From: Zygnema cylindricum
Taxonomy: Eukaryota > Streptophyta > Zygnematophyceae > Zygnematales > Zygnemataceae
DNA length: 64,000 bases
Direction: 5' to 3'
Assembly: GCA_037447655.1 (NCBI GenBank)
Contig: JBBHKE010002603.1
Span: forward strand, 1-64,000
Shown here: positions 20,885 to 31,599 of the stretch, one piece after another
How positions within the stretch are numbered: the stretch's first letter is position 1
Layout: each line of letters begins with the position of its first letter
Notes under the pieces: generated by a model
What the model saw: only the letters and a program-made list of their open reading frames with translations
Told to the model about the DNA's origin: nothing
Databases searched by the model: none
Program-made: the position numbers and the translations under genes

Positions 20885-23487
20885 CATTTAGACTCTTGCT
20901 GAGGACTCCTACGGTTGCAGCTATATCTGGCCGGGTACAATTCATAAAATATATTAAACTGCCTACAATTTGCCGATAAGGGATATTTTCCATAAATCTT
21001 CTTTCTATCTCATCTATCTCATCATTAATGATCAATATTCCTCCCTCTTCACTCCCCTCACACACTTTCTTCAAATCCATAGGAGTAGTACATCCGTTTG
21101 CTTTCTCCATTTGAAATTTTTCTAGCATATTACTAATTGCTTCTTTCTGTGTGAGTCTTATAATCTTATTCCCTCTATCTCTCTCCATTTGAATTCCCAA
21201 AATGTACTTTGCTTCGCCGAGATCTTTCATGTCAAAGCGGCTTCTAAGATCCCGTTTTAGTTTGTTAATTTTGTCTAAGGACTTGCTTAAGACCAACAAA
21301 TCATCCACATAAATAGCAATAAATATCACTCCATCCTCATCCTCAAATTAATATATGGAGAGATCTGAACTAATTCTGATATACCCCGAACCGGTCAGAA
21401 ATTCGTCGAGTTTTATATTCCACTGTCGCGGGGCTTGCTTAAGCCCATAAAGTGATTTTATCAGTTTGCAAACTTTGTTTTCTTCCCCACTTTCCACGAA
21501 TCCTTCCGGTTGCCTCATGTAAATTTCTTCTTCCAACTCTCCGTGCAAAGAGGTCGTTTTAATATCCATCTGGTGGATTTCCATATCCTCCGCTGCGGCT
21601 ATACTTAAAAAGATACTAACAGAAGGAAATCTGACTAAAAGTTTTTTACGTAGTCTATCCCCTCTTTTTGAGTATAACCTTTTCCAATTAACCTAGCTTT
21701 GTACCTCTCAATGGTATTATCCGGGTTTAATTTAAGTTTAAAAACCCACTTACATCGGATCAGTTTTCGGTCCAGTGGACAATCTACCAACTCCCATGTA
21801 TTGGCTTCCATGATAAAGGCCATTTTTTCATTTATAGCTGTGATCCACCGGCTACTTTCTAGAGTGTTTATGGCCTCTAAATATGTCTGAGGTTCATTTG
21901 GGTGAGACATCTTTGTGAGTTGGTTCTTTACTTGTCTTTCTTGAAGTCGTTTACTACTTCTTCTTTCCCCTTCAAAATCGGACGCCGGTATGGAAGGCAT
22001 CCTTGAGTTTTGTTTAGGGAGATTTTCAGCTCCCCTATCTTCCAATTCCGGTGTCTCATCAAGTTCCTCATCGGTTTCCTCTTCGTATTGTGGCGTTGCC
22101 TTGGATGTTGTCTTTTCCTTCTTCTCCTTCGGTAGATCTGCAGATTTTTCTTTTTCTCCCTCTTCTTCAGAAAACTGATCCGTTTCAAATCTGATTTTGA
22201 CTTCCTTATTATTTTTGAATGGATCAATGGACTTCTCTTCATTCATCACCACCATGTGTTTTACCAAAATTATATCTTTCTTTTTCAAGTCATACACTCG
22301 GTATCCTTTTGTGCTCTCATCATATCCTACAAGATATCCTGGCTTCCCTCTCCCCTCTAACTTCCATTTAGTCTTATCGGAATCCAAACTGTAGACTTGA
22401 CTTCCGAACACTCTCAAACTAGACAAATCAAGCCTTCTTCCTGTCCACCTCTCATACGGAGTTTCCTCTTTATTTGTTGAAGTTAGGACTCTATTTTTGA
22501 TGAAATTAGCATAGTTCATAGACTCCGCCCAAAACTGCAACCCTATCCTCTTATCAGTTAACATACAACTGGACATATCTCCTAAAGTTCTATTAACTCT
22601 TTCTGCTACTCCATTTTGTTCCAGATTATAGGGAACAGTTTTTTCATGATGAATTCCTTCTTCCATAAGATATTCTTCAAATTCCATTGAGGTGTATTCT
22701 TTCCCATTATCACTTCTTATCTCTTTTATTGACGTTTGGTGTAGTTTTTCACTCCATACTATATACTTTTTGAAACATCTCAATACCTTTGACTTATGTC
22801 TGAGAAAGTATACCTTTGTGTATCTAGACCAATCATCTGTGATGGTTAACATCCATCTCTTCCCCACATGTGAAGCATATCTAGCAGGTCCCCAAACATC
22901 GGTGTGAATTAGATCTAATACTTTCTCTCTCCTAAATGTGGTTGCCTTTGGAAATGGAAATCTATGAATATTCCCTTGGGCACGTCCACTGCAATCATCA
23001 AAGGTCTCATCATCCTCAAAAGTAATACCCTCCACTATTCCATTTTTCTTCATTTTCTTTAATCTATCTAGATGCACATGCCCCAACCTTTTGTGCCAAA
23101 GCATCATCTCACTTGCACACGGGTAGAGAACACTCTTTTCATTGCAAAGAACAATTCTGAACATTCCCTGACTGCCCTTCTCAGCTATAAAATAAACCTC
23201 ATTATCAAAGCTTGCTGTGAAGATTCCTTTCCTAGTTCCTGTATCAAACTCCTTTTCATCTAAGACAGCTGTTGAGACCAAGTTCTTACTAAGCTGTGGA
23301 ATGTAAAGAACGTTTGAGAGTGTTACAATTGAGGCATTTCCATCAACTAGAACCTTCAAGTCAACAGTTCCAACAAGACTTGTGGTTTCTACTCTACCAT
23401 CTCCGTACTCTATCTCAACTGTTGGAATCTTTCTCAATTTAGTGAACCACCATTTATCTTTGCACATATGCATTGAGGCCCCTGAGT
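20885..23487 (-). pseudogene. Copia 1 pol (protease, integrase, reverse transcriptase)
   Basis: From 23487 downward: the protease motif WIIDSGAS, a GAG-pre-integrase region with LWHKRLGH, the integrase core with HTDVWGP, RSDNGKEY and NGVAERVNRT (D, D and E residues present), then reverse transcriptase with KWVFKLKLNPD, KSLYGLKQAP and the active-site box YVDDLL near 21310. Breaks occur at about 21635, where the frame stops after YVKNF, and at 21340. The frame also shifts between gag and protease near 23485. The pre-integrase zinc site has lost a cysteine. The 3' end lacks RNase H. Confidence 0.88.
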
Positions 23488-24459
23488 CTATGATCCACCC
23501 ATCTTCAGGTGGATCCCTCTTACCTCCGAAAGCACACTTTTGTCTTCGTGGAATGTCAACATGATTTTCAGTGTTTTTCGGATTAAGAAGAAGCTCCTCA
23601 AGCTCCTCTTTCGTTCGGATTCTTCGTTCTCTTGCTCATCATGAACTTGAGTTAGGAAAGCCTTTTTCTTTCCTCCATTTCTTGAGGTCCCTTGCCCATC
23701 TTTTTGTCGAAGATCTGCAAGTTTGCCACAATCTGCCATATTGTGTCCCGATTTCTTGCAAAAGTGACATAATCCTCCTCGAGAAGTTCCTCTCTCCTGT
23801 CTATCAAATCTGCCACCTCCTTGTCCTCTTCCTCCAAAGTTTCGATAGGGATCTTTCTCTCTCTCCTCATCACGCTTCCGCCAATCAGCTCCTACAGACA
23901 ATGCTTGAACACTTGGACTCCCTCTCCTAAGCTCTATGGTGCTTTCTTTCACTAAAATCATTCCCACTGTGTCATCCCAATTCCAATTGCTATCTCCTAT
24001 GTCCTGCAATCGATTAATGATATTCTCATACTCTTCAAGTAGTTTCATCATTAATGTGTTCACTCTTTGTCTCTCGGACCATGAGTTACCTGCACTCTCT
24101 AGCTCTCCAAATAATGCTCCTTAAACATTGCAATAATTATTCATGCTTCCTCCTTTATAAGTATAAGTTGCAATCTTGTTTTCTGCCGATTGTTGCAGCT
24201 GCAATGATCCACTCTTATATTTGTTAACTAGTGATACCCAAATCTGAGATGAATATTTGGCATGCATAAAGGAAATGGCAATGCCTCTTGCTACACTTTT
24301 AAGAATTAAGAGCTTAGCAACCTTGTCTTAGTAGTTCCACTTTTCATACTCTGATCTTTCGATCTGAACCGTTGTGGCCGTTGCTGGTGGTGCTGCTGCC
24401 GATATCGCCTTTAGCAATGGTGTCACTTGAGTTGTAACTCCTCCCATTTCTCCTTCCAT
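23488..24459 (-). pseudogene. Copia 1 gag
   Basis: It begins near an ATG at 24459. The UBN2-like capsid region is interrupted by stops near 24328 and 24123. The frame open from 24063 to 23488 carries a zinc knuckle, CHFCKKSGHNMADC (CX2CX4HX4C). The region before it is rich in G, R and D. The start region is homologous at DNA level to the gag start of the second fragment (25777), which keeps the usual FDG-x-W motif that this copy has lost. Confidence 0.8.
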
Positions 24460-25227
24460 GACAATTGAAACTCTGAGACCTCCATAAGTCCTCAGAGTAT
24501 ACAGCTTCCAAGAAGCCTCTAGGATAATCCTGACCCCTTTGTGTTCCAACAAAAATAACTGCCACCCTGGCAGACAAAAACCCTGACCACCTGCACCCTT
24601 GTGAAGGCAAGACTCCCCTGAGTCGGTAGCAAAAAGAATCTCTGAATTTGCTCCCCTGAGTAGTAAGTTATGGAGGGTCAAAGTTGACCTTTTATACAGA
24701 AGCTCTCTGGGAGAGAGGGTCCTATCTTCTAAATTTTTCTAAGTCATATCTCTCTCACAGACTCTATCTACTGATGTACGGAACCAATCAGAATTGAGTT
24801 CCGTACGCAAAAGTAGAGCTGCCGGTGTACTTTATGTACGGACTTTGTACGACATGGCCAAAATGTCGACACATGTCAAATCCGGATTCGGTGCCATAAT
24901 CTCCGGAGATTCCACAATCCAACGGAATTTCGCCACGCGTCATCCGATGTGGCGATGGCCACAAACCGCCGAAATCTTCCTCCGCGATCTCGGCGCTAAT
25001 CCCGGCCGTCCGATTAAATTCGGATTTTAATCGTAGCCGTAATAAATACATGCGCGATATTTGTTTCACTTAAGAAACAAATGCGCGGTATTGATTTTTA
25101 GTCCGTACCGTAATCCGTACTCTATATATTACTGGATCTATGTATCCCGTAATGTATTATAGTTAAATGAATTATCGTACGTATACGCATATAATTAATT
25201 ATCAAACTATATATTACGTAATACTTC

Positions 25228-25310
25228 TGCTAGACCTAACGGCTAAGGCTACCGGCTATTTCCTGTCTGCCGGTCGGTAGGTACAGGGATCAAATCCTGC
25301 CGCCGGCGCA
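25228..25310 (+). other. tRNA-like sequence in Copia leader, copy 1
   Basis: CTAGACCTAACGGCTAAGGC resembles a Pol III box A, and GGGATCAAATCC a box B, about 45 bp apart. It does not fold into a full cloverleaf. A related sequence sits at the matching place in the second leader copy. It could be a tRNA-derived piece captured in the element or a decayed SINE head. Confidence 0.35.
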
Positions 25311-25483
25311 TACCTTTTAAATAAATAAATAAACCCTAATATAAAATTCCCGTAAACCTCAGGATAGCCAAGGTAGCCATGGCTCTAGCTTCCTCTCCAA
25401 TTTCTCAGTGACTGCGACAAGTTTGAGAGTTGGAGAGAGAAGTTAGAGATAGACTGCCTCGACTTCTATATTTCTTTTCAGAC

Positions 25484-25777
25484 CTAGAAAATACTAATAA
25501 AACCATTAGTTTCTACAACAATCTCCTCTCCTTCCTCGTCTTCATCCTCAGTGATGGTGGCAGCTGTTCTACCTACTGTGGAGGTGGAGGTACGAAAAAA
25601 ACACGTTCTTCCAAACCCAGGTGGAGGTGGGCATCGAACTTGTCCGGACACTACGCCCCAAAGGTGTTTCTCAAATAGTTCTCCCTCCATCATCATTTCC
25701 CAATAAAGAAAGTCTGATCCATCAAATATGGGCACCCTAGAGGGTGGGCCCATAACTTGCAATTCTGTGGTCTCCAA
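25484..25777 (-). pseudogene. Copia-like gag N-terminal fragment
   Basis: 97 codons starting METTELQVMGPP. It has the FDGSDFLYW motif typical of Copia gag starts and then a short region of normal gag (MMMEGELFEKHLWGVV). Downstream the frame becomes acidic, unlike gag, and stops. There is no zinc knuckle or pol. Confidence 0.65.
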
Positions 25778-26435
25778 TGACCCAAAGAATGAGCAGCCTA
25801 TGTAAAGCCTCTAGGATAATATTTTCCCCTTCTACTTTCCCGCTGAATAAGCGCCGCCCAAGTACACAAATATTTTGACCACTCTCACCCCTGTGAGGAC
25901 AAGACTCTCGTGAGTCAAACGCAAAAAAAAATCACTGAATTTGCTCCCTTGAGCAGTAAGTTATGGCTTGTCAAAGATGACCTTTATAGTTATAAGCTCT
26001 CTAAGAGAGAGGTACCTAAATTTCACTAAGTCCTGGTATGCCTACTTACGACTGCCTACTACTAAACCCTAGTCCAATAGAAACACTATATAGTACAAGA
26101 AGGTACACTAGGCGATGTACTTATTGTACGACCATTGTACGACATGGCTTTCAAAGTGACGCTTGTCAAAACGGGAGCCATGGTTCATCCACCCATCTTC
26201 TCTGGTATCCAATAGTATGGTGCCACGTGGCATCGCGTGACGCTATCCTCAAAGGCCGCTGAATGTTTAATGCGGGTGGCGGCTGCAATTGTGGCCGTCC
26301 GATCATTTGTATTTATGCGGCTTCGATTCGTTTCCATGCATGAATTGATTAATGTGTGTTTTCGTTAGTCTGCTGCAAATTAGTCTGTTTTACAAATAGA
26401 TAAATTTGCGTGAAACGTAATACGTATATGGTTTC

Positions 26436-26511
26436 GCTAGTGCCTTAATGGATAAGGCTTAAGTCCATGTAGTAGTCTGTAGACCCCGATTCAAATCCGG
26501 CCAAAGGCAGT
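26436..26511 (+). other. tRNA-like sequence in Copia leader, copy 2
   Basis: TGCCTTAATGGATAAGGC is close to a box A, and GATTCAAATCC close to a box B. A D-arm like stem can form, but the acceptor does not pair. It lies at the same place in the leader repeat as 25228-25310. Confidence 0.4.
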
Positions 26512-26654
26512 ATTTTGCAACAAACAATAAAATACCTTGTATTTCATTCTACCTCCTTCTAAATGACGCGGCAGCCATGGCGTGCCTTTGGTTCTCTCTT
26601 TCTCTCTCTTTACATTCTAAAATATAGAAGTGAACTATTAATTACCTCTTTTCA

Positions 26655-27874
26655 AGAACGATTTGCTTCTTCGACAGATGGTATTAAAGTTTTAGGCTCT
26701 CCTATTGGTGCCCATCTTTTGTGAACCAAGCTGTCACTAATGCTTTGTTGGAGGACTTCTCACACTCCGGTGAACTTCCTAAGCTCTCCGACTCCCAAGT
26801 GGCATTTCAAATCCTCACTCGTTGCTTTGCTCAACGTCCTCTCTATCTCGCTCGGACATTACCACCAACGACTCTTTTTTTGTCTTCTCTAAAGGAGTTT
26901 GACGGTCGACATTTTAGTGTTCTCCATCACCTTGTTGGGAATGGGATTTTTGATCTGCTAGAGGGCTCATTTGCACGCCGTCAAGCTAGCCTTCCAATTT
27001 TCGACGGGGGTTTGGGTTTGATTCCGGTGGCTCGGGATGCTCCAGCGGCTTTTTTGGGTAGTTGGCCTTTGGTGGCGCCCGCCATCACTTCTCGTTTTAT
27101 AGCAAATGATGTTCCCATTCTAGCCCAAGTCGTCCCTAAAGTAGAGGACAATACTTTTCCTTTTCATCAAGCTCTTCTCTCCGACCGTACACTCCTTCCG
27201 CCCGAAATCAAACGCCACCTTTTCCTTCTCTTATTGCTGACAATAACTACCATGTGCAGCAACGCATATCCGAGCAGTTGGTAGTCGCTGAATTCCATGA
27301 TTTATTAAATGTGCTACCTTCAACTCATTCGCGTACTCGTTTAAGTTCATGTTTTGGGCAGGGGGCTGGTGCATGGTTACACGCAGTACCTATTTTTTCG
27401 ACACTACCTATAACGTCTGACCAGTTCACCTCTGCTATCCGCCTCCGTTTGGGTTTTTCTCACCCTCCGCTTCTTGGGCGTCCCAACAGTATTTGCAACC
27501 AACCTATTGACTCCAACGGCATCCATTTACTTCTTGCTCGCGGGGGGGTGAACGTACCGCCGCGCATGATTTGGTTCGTGATGCGATTGCTGCGATTGGT
27601 GTCGAAGCAAGCTGCACTATGAAGCGGGAGGTTTCTCATATCTTACCTCCTCGTTCCCAATCCGATGGTCTCCAAAGTCCTTGGGGTTGACTTGGTTTTC
27701 CTCCACGGGACAGGGTGGACCTTCGGTGATGTGGTCCTTACTGATCCGATTGGGACCCACATTTCTTCTTGCGCGGCAATGGATACGGGCGTGGCGGCTC
27801 GGGACGCAACGGCTTCTAAGAAAAGGATTGCGCTCACCAAGACCCGGCGGACCAGTTTGTCTCATTTGCAGTAG
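26655..27874 (+). pseudogene. 3' part of a non-LTR-like reverse transcriptase, decayed
   Basis: The first codons read GIKVLGSPIGA, like the end of a reverse-transcriptase palm, after a stop-free start at about 26668. A TGA at 26722 breaks the frame. The frame at 26721-27284 has QVAFQILTRCF, then LPIFDGGLGL with APAAFLGSW. The next frame (27254-27622) leads to a GGERTA-like segment, and a third (27665-27874) to a DVVLTDPIGTH segment with AARDA and a basic end. This order resembles the C-terminal part of LINE-type polyproteins known from algae and other eukaryotes; an endonuclease-like role for the last part is inferred. At least three frame breaks are present; the 5' part is missing. Confidence 0.55.
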
Positions 27875-27963
27875 AGATTTATGGTGTCTTAGACAAATTT
27901 TTTGAGGATTTTCTTCCCAACTGTGCTAAGAGAGCTTTTGAATCAAGGGGTCCAAAGAGTCCT

Positions 27964-28760
27964 TGTTGAGATTTGAAATATTTAGTTAGTAAATAGAGTA
28001 GACTTAGAATAGTTTCTAAAAAGTGGTATATAAGGCTTACCTTTATTAGTGTTACAGTAGGCAAAGTACAATAGAGTGTATTGTACCTCTGCAGGTTTTA
28101 CGGAGTGACGTCGACACGCGTCACGCAGCAGACAATTAGAATCGCCAGATCAGACGGACGAAATCTGATCCGGATATCTCGGAAAACATATGGTACGGCT
28201 ATTTTTGGAGTCATACAGATATTTTGGAATTATAGGGTACGGAATAATTTTATGATCATTAAATAGAAACGTCTGGATATTTCGGAAGTGAATTATGATC
28301 ATTGATTTTGAGAGACGTCAACGGACGCGATTCACGTGGGACCGCAAGTGACAAGGCGTGATTTACGTGGGACCACAAAGTGACGAGGCGTGATTCACGT
28401 GGGACCACAAGTGGCGAAGCACTCAGGTGCTTCGTACTACACGACCACATTCGGCTGGACTTTAGCGGCTACCGCTGACTAAGCATTTGGAACGTTTTGT
28501 GTACGGTTAGAAAGTTTTGTGTACGGTTCAATATCTGTAAATATCTGAATAACATTAGTTTGTAGTTTATTGTGATAAAAAATAGTGTTCCATTAATCAG
28601 GTTTTTAGAAAATAATAATTAGGGTTTTGAGGTACAGTGACGTACAGGTAGGATGCTTTGTCATTAGTCAGGATAATAACCGTAGTAACGGTTACCCAAA
28701 TTAGTGTAGATCAGTAGATAGACACTGTGAGTATATAACTTAGGACTTAGCCAGTTTTGT
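27964..28760 (+). repeat. 5' LTR of Copia 2 (right border approximate)
   Basis: It matches 33808 onward. Similarity continues past the LTR into the leader and gag start, so the LTR end cannot be set by comparison. The TATA-like stretch here reads CTGTAAATAT, altered from CTATAAATAT in the downstream copy. A minisatellite lies at 28329-28420. Confidence 0.7.
28329..28420. repeat. LTR minisatellite, about 32 bp unit
   Basis: Three units share GCGTGATTCACGTGGGACC and a following CACAAGTGACGA-type run. The matching part of the downstream LTR has differently spaced, more diverged units. Confidence 0.75.
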
Positions 28761-28989
28761 AGCATCCAGTTTTGGGAATTTGATTTTCTAAAGGCAGTTT
28801 TTGGGAAACTTCCAGACATCATATTTTATGGTTTACAAGGTCATTTGGGCTGCAATTTTAGGAACTGTCAGTTTACTCTATTGGTTATCACTGTGGCAAA
28901 TTTTAGGCATTTTGGCTATCTGAGTCATATTTTTTGTCTGTTCAAAGTTGGCTCTTGAGTAGGTACTTTGATAGTTTATGTTGTTTTTC

Positions 28990-30066
28990 ATGTCTACTTC
29001 CACTACTACTGCTGGTTCTCCGCCTGCAACGGTGGTTGTATAACAACAGGTTATGGGCCTTTTGTCAAGAATTCTTATCTTCAATGGCTAAAAGTATGCG
29101 TACTGGGCGGCGATGGTTGAATCGTCGTTTGAAACTGTTGACTTATTAGAGGTCTTGGATGGTTCCCTTGATGAAACAGATCCAACTTGGGCGAAAAAGA
29201 ATTCAATGTCAAGGAACAATTTATTTCTTTGTATTTCAAAAAAATTGGTCATGTCTTGACTGAAAATGAAGAAGGCCAGGGAGATTTGGACATCCCTCAA
29301 ATCCGCTTTTGAGAAAGTGAATGTTCAAGAGGAGCTCTTGGTGGCTGGAAAAATTTGGGGATACAAATACATAGGGGGAACTGTGGTTGAGTATTGTGTC
29401 AATTTTCGCGCGCTCATTGATGCTCACTCTTCTGGTGTCAATTTTCGCGCGCTCATTGATGCTCACTCTTCTGCTGGGGGGTCATTTCTTGAGTTTCAAC
29501 AGGTAGTTTTGCTTATTAGAGGTCTCCCTAGTAGCATGAAGGGTGTGTCTGTTCAATTAAAGAGTCACGATAAAGCTAGCTGGTCATTTCAATTAGCGTA
29601 TAATCTTATATTGGAGGAAGAAACAAATACTAAACTCCTTGAGGGAGAAAGAAAGGTTGAAGCTTTTGCAACAGACTTTCACAAAAGATATCAGTTTAAT
29701 CAGAATAGGAATCAATTTAACCAGAATCGGAATCAGTTTAATCAAAGGCAGAATAGGCCATCTACTACTACTTGTTTCTATTGTTCTGAGAAGGGTCATG
29801 GATACAGGTCTTGTCCTCAATTGAAGAAGGCTAATGAGACAGGTTTATACAGGCCAGGTTGGCAACAGAGCCTGTATCACAAAGGTTTTTCTGGAAATCC
29901 TTCTCGTGGAAATGCTCTTTTTTCAGCTTCTGCAACTGATACAGATGAGTCTCTCAGCTTCAATGAGCAAGAGGAGGCAGATTTATTTGCTATGGCGGCT
30001 GTCATGGAGGGTCTAAAGGATGCAGGATGGATCATGGACACGGGAGCGTCTGCCCACATGTGTTGA
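28990..30066 (+). pseudogene. Copia 2 gag and start of protease
   Basis: The ATG at 28990 begins MSTSTTTAGSPPATVVV. In-frame stops occur at 29041, 29089 and 29257, and another at 30064. The capsid region includes AREIWTSLKSAFEKV and the RGLP motif. An asparagine/glutamine-rich stretch precedes the zinc knuckle CFYCSEKGHGYRSC, and the protease motif WIMDTGAS comes just before the last stop. A perfect 39-bp duplication (29396-29473) adds 13 residues in frame. Confidence 0.85.
29396..29473. repeat. Perfect 39-bp tandem duplication in gag
   Basis: 29396-29434 and 29435-29473 are identical and code for the same 13 residues (NFRALIDAHSS with neighbours). The frame is kept. Confidence 0.9.
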
Positions 30067-31434
30067 AACAAGGCGGTTTTTACCAATCTGCAGCAAAAAA
30101 CATCTCCAAAGAGTATCTACTATGCTTGCGGCATGAGTGTTCAAACCTCAGTTCAGGATGATGTATCATTAATGGTAAAGTCGATAGAGAGAACCCTTCA
30201 CTATGTTTTGTATGTTCTACATTTTAAGAAAAAAAAAATCTACAAAGTGGAGAGCAAAGGCTTTGAAGTTGTTTTGAAAGGAGGGAGACAGGTTGTTAAT
30301 AAGAAAGGGAAAGTCGCAGTAACAGGAACTAGAGATGCTAGCAAAATGTACCGGATGGACTTGGCTGAATATAAGGAAAATGATGTTCTCTACTCCAGTG
30401 TCGAATCTGATAATGAGTTGTGGCATAAGAGATTAGGACACATGAATTATGATAGTTTAAAGAAAATGGTGAATTCGGGAAAAGTTGATGGAGTTTCTCT
30501 CACGTCTCATCCTATAAAAACATGTGATAGTTGTTCACTTAGCAAGATCCACAAATTGCCATTTCCACAGGAAACAGACCATAGATCGGAAAAAGTTATG
30601 TAGCTCATCCATTCTGATGTTCTCAGTCTTTCGCAAGTGGCTTCGGCTGGAGGGGTCCGCTATATGGTCACATTTACAGATGACTACTCGAGGTACACCA
30701 AAGTTTTCTTCATGCAACATAAAAGTGAGGTGTTTACTCACTTCAAACACTACAAAGCGTAGGCGAAAAAGCTTTATGGAGTTCTAATATTGTCGCTAAG
30801 ATCGGACAACAGGGGAGAATACACATCGAAGGAATTCGAAGAATTTCTCCTTCAGAAAGGTATCAGTCACAATCTTACAGTTCCATATACACCGAAACAA
30901 AATGGTGTTTCTGAGAGATTAAATAGGACAGTGACAGAGAGTGCCCGGTCCATGCTTGCAGATAAAGGGCTAGATTTGAAATTCTAGGCTGAAGCACTTA
31001 ACTGTGCTGTTTATATTAAAAATAGAATTGCTTCTAGGTTTGTTAGCACTACACCTTATGAGCTTTGGACAGGGGAAAAACCTGATGTTAGTCACTTTAA
31101 GATCTTTGGTAGCAAGTGTTGTATTTTAGATACTTCACATCAAAGATGGAAAATGGAGCCCAAAGGCTTACCTGGGATTTTCATGGGGTATGATGATAAC
31201 GCGAAAGGATATAGAGTTTTTGTACTTGAGAAACAGAAAGTGATTGTTTCTAGAAATATCCTGATTAAAGATGAACAGAATTCGGTTGACCTGTTTAAAG
31301 TGCCAGATCAACCGGCAAAGGAAAAGCAAGAATATGTCACTTTTCACCATACGCAGCGAGTCTACTTTCCACCGGCAAGTGGGGCACCTCTTCTTTCAGT
31401 TCCTCTGGTGCCTTTACAGGATGCTTCACCATAA
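30067..31434 (+). pseudogene. Copia 2 protease end and integrase
   Basis: Same frame as gag, with stops at 30601, 30760, 30985 and 31432. The pre-integrase zinc region has LWHKRLGHMNYD and a CDSC pair. The integrase core shows IHSDV, TFTDDYSRY, RSDNRGEYTS and NGVSERLNRT, so the acidic triad is visible. The C-terminal part includes GIFMGYDDNAKGYRV, a typical Copia integrase end. Only point changes break the frame, suggesting an element of moderate age. Confidence 0.85.
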
Positions 31435-31599
31435 GCGACACCTCAGGTGGAAGGAACTACTACACATTCTATACCAGATCAAGTTACGGTTCAAACTAAA
31501 TAGAGAAATCAAAGGTTGCCAACAATATCAACCTCAAAATTTCCGAGGGAAAGAGATCTAGCGGTCGTCTATAAGCAAGCTCTCACTTTGTTTTTTTTG

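Larger units (their letters stand above)
20878..25430 (-). mobile_element. Copia LTR retrotransposon 1, decayed, 3'-truncated
   Basis: Reading on the minus strand, a leader (about 25430-24460) precedes gag, protease, integrase and reverse transcriptase in Copia order (integrase before reverse transcriptase). RNase H and any 3' LTR are missing: coding similarity stops near 20885, beside a P-family terminus. The leader is repeated at about 25790-26600. Frameshifts and stops show it is inactive. LTR borders could not be fixed because no second LTR is present. Confidence 0.85.
25431..26600 (-). mobile_element. Copia-like 5' fragment (leader plus gag start)
   Basis: From 26600 to about 25790 the minus strand repeats the leader of Copia 1: shared landmarks, in plus orientation, are CCTCTAGGATAAT, CAGTAAGTTATGG and TTGTACGACATGG. 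The gag start follows at 25777 and ends at 25484. The rest of the element is missing, so it looks like a related copy cut by the arrival of Copia 1. Confidence 0.7.

Noticed and set aside
20607-20891. 94-codon plus frame with several cysteines
   Set aside because: It starts at a TTG, ends in antisense Copia sequence across a P terminus, and shows no known zinc-binding spacing.
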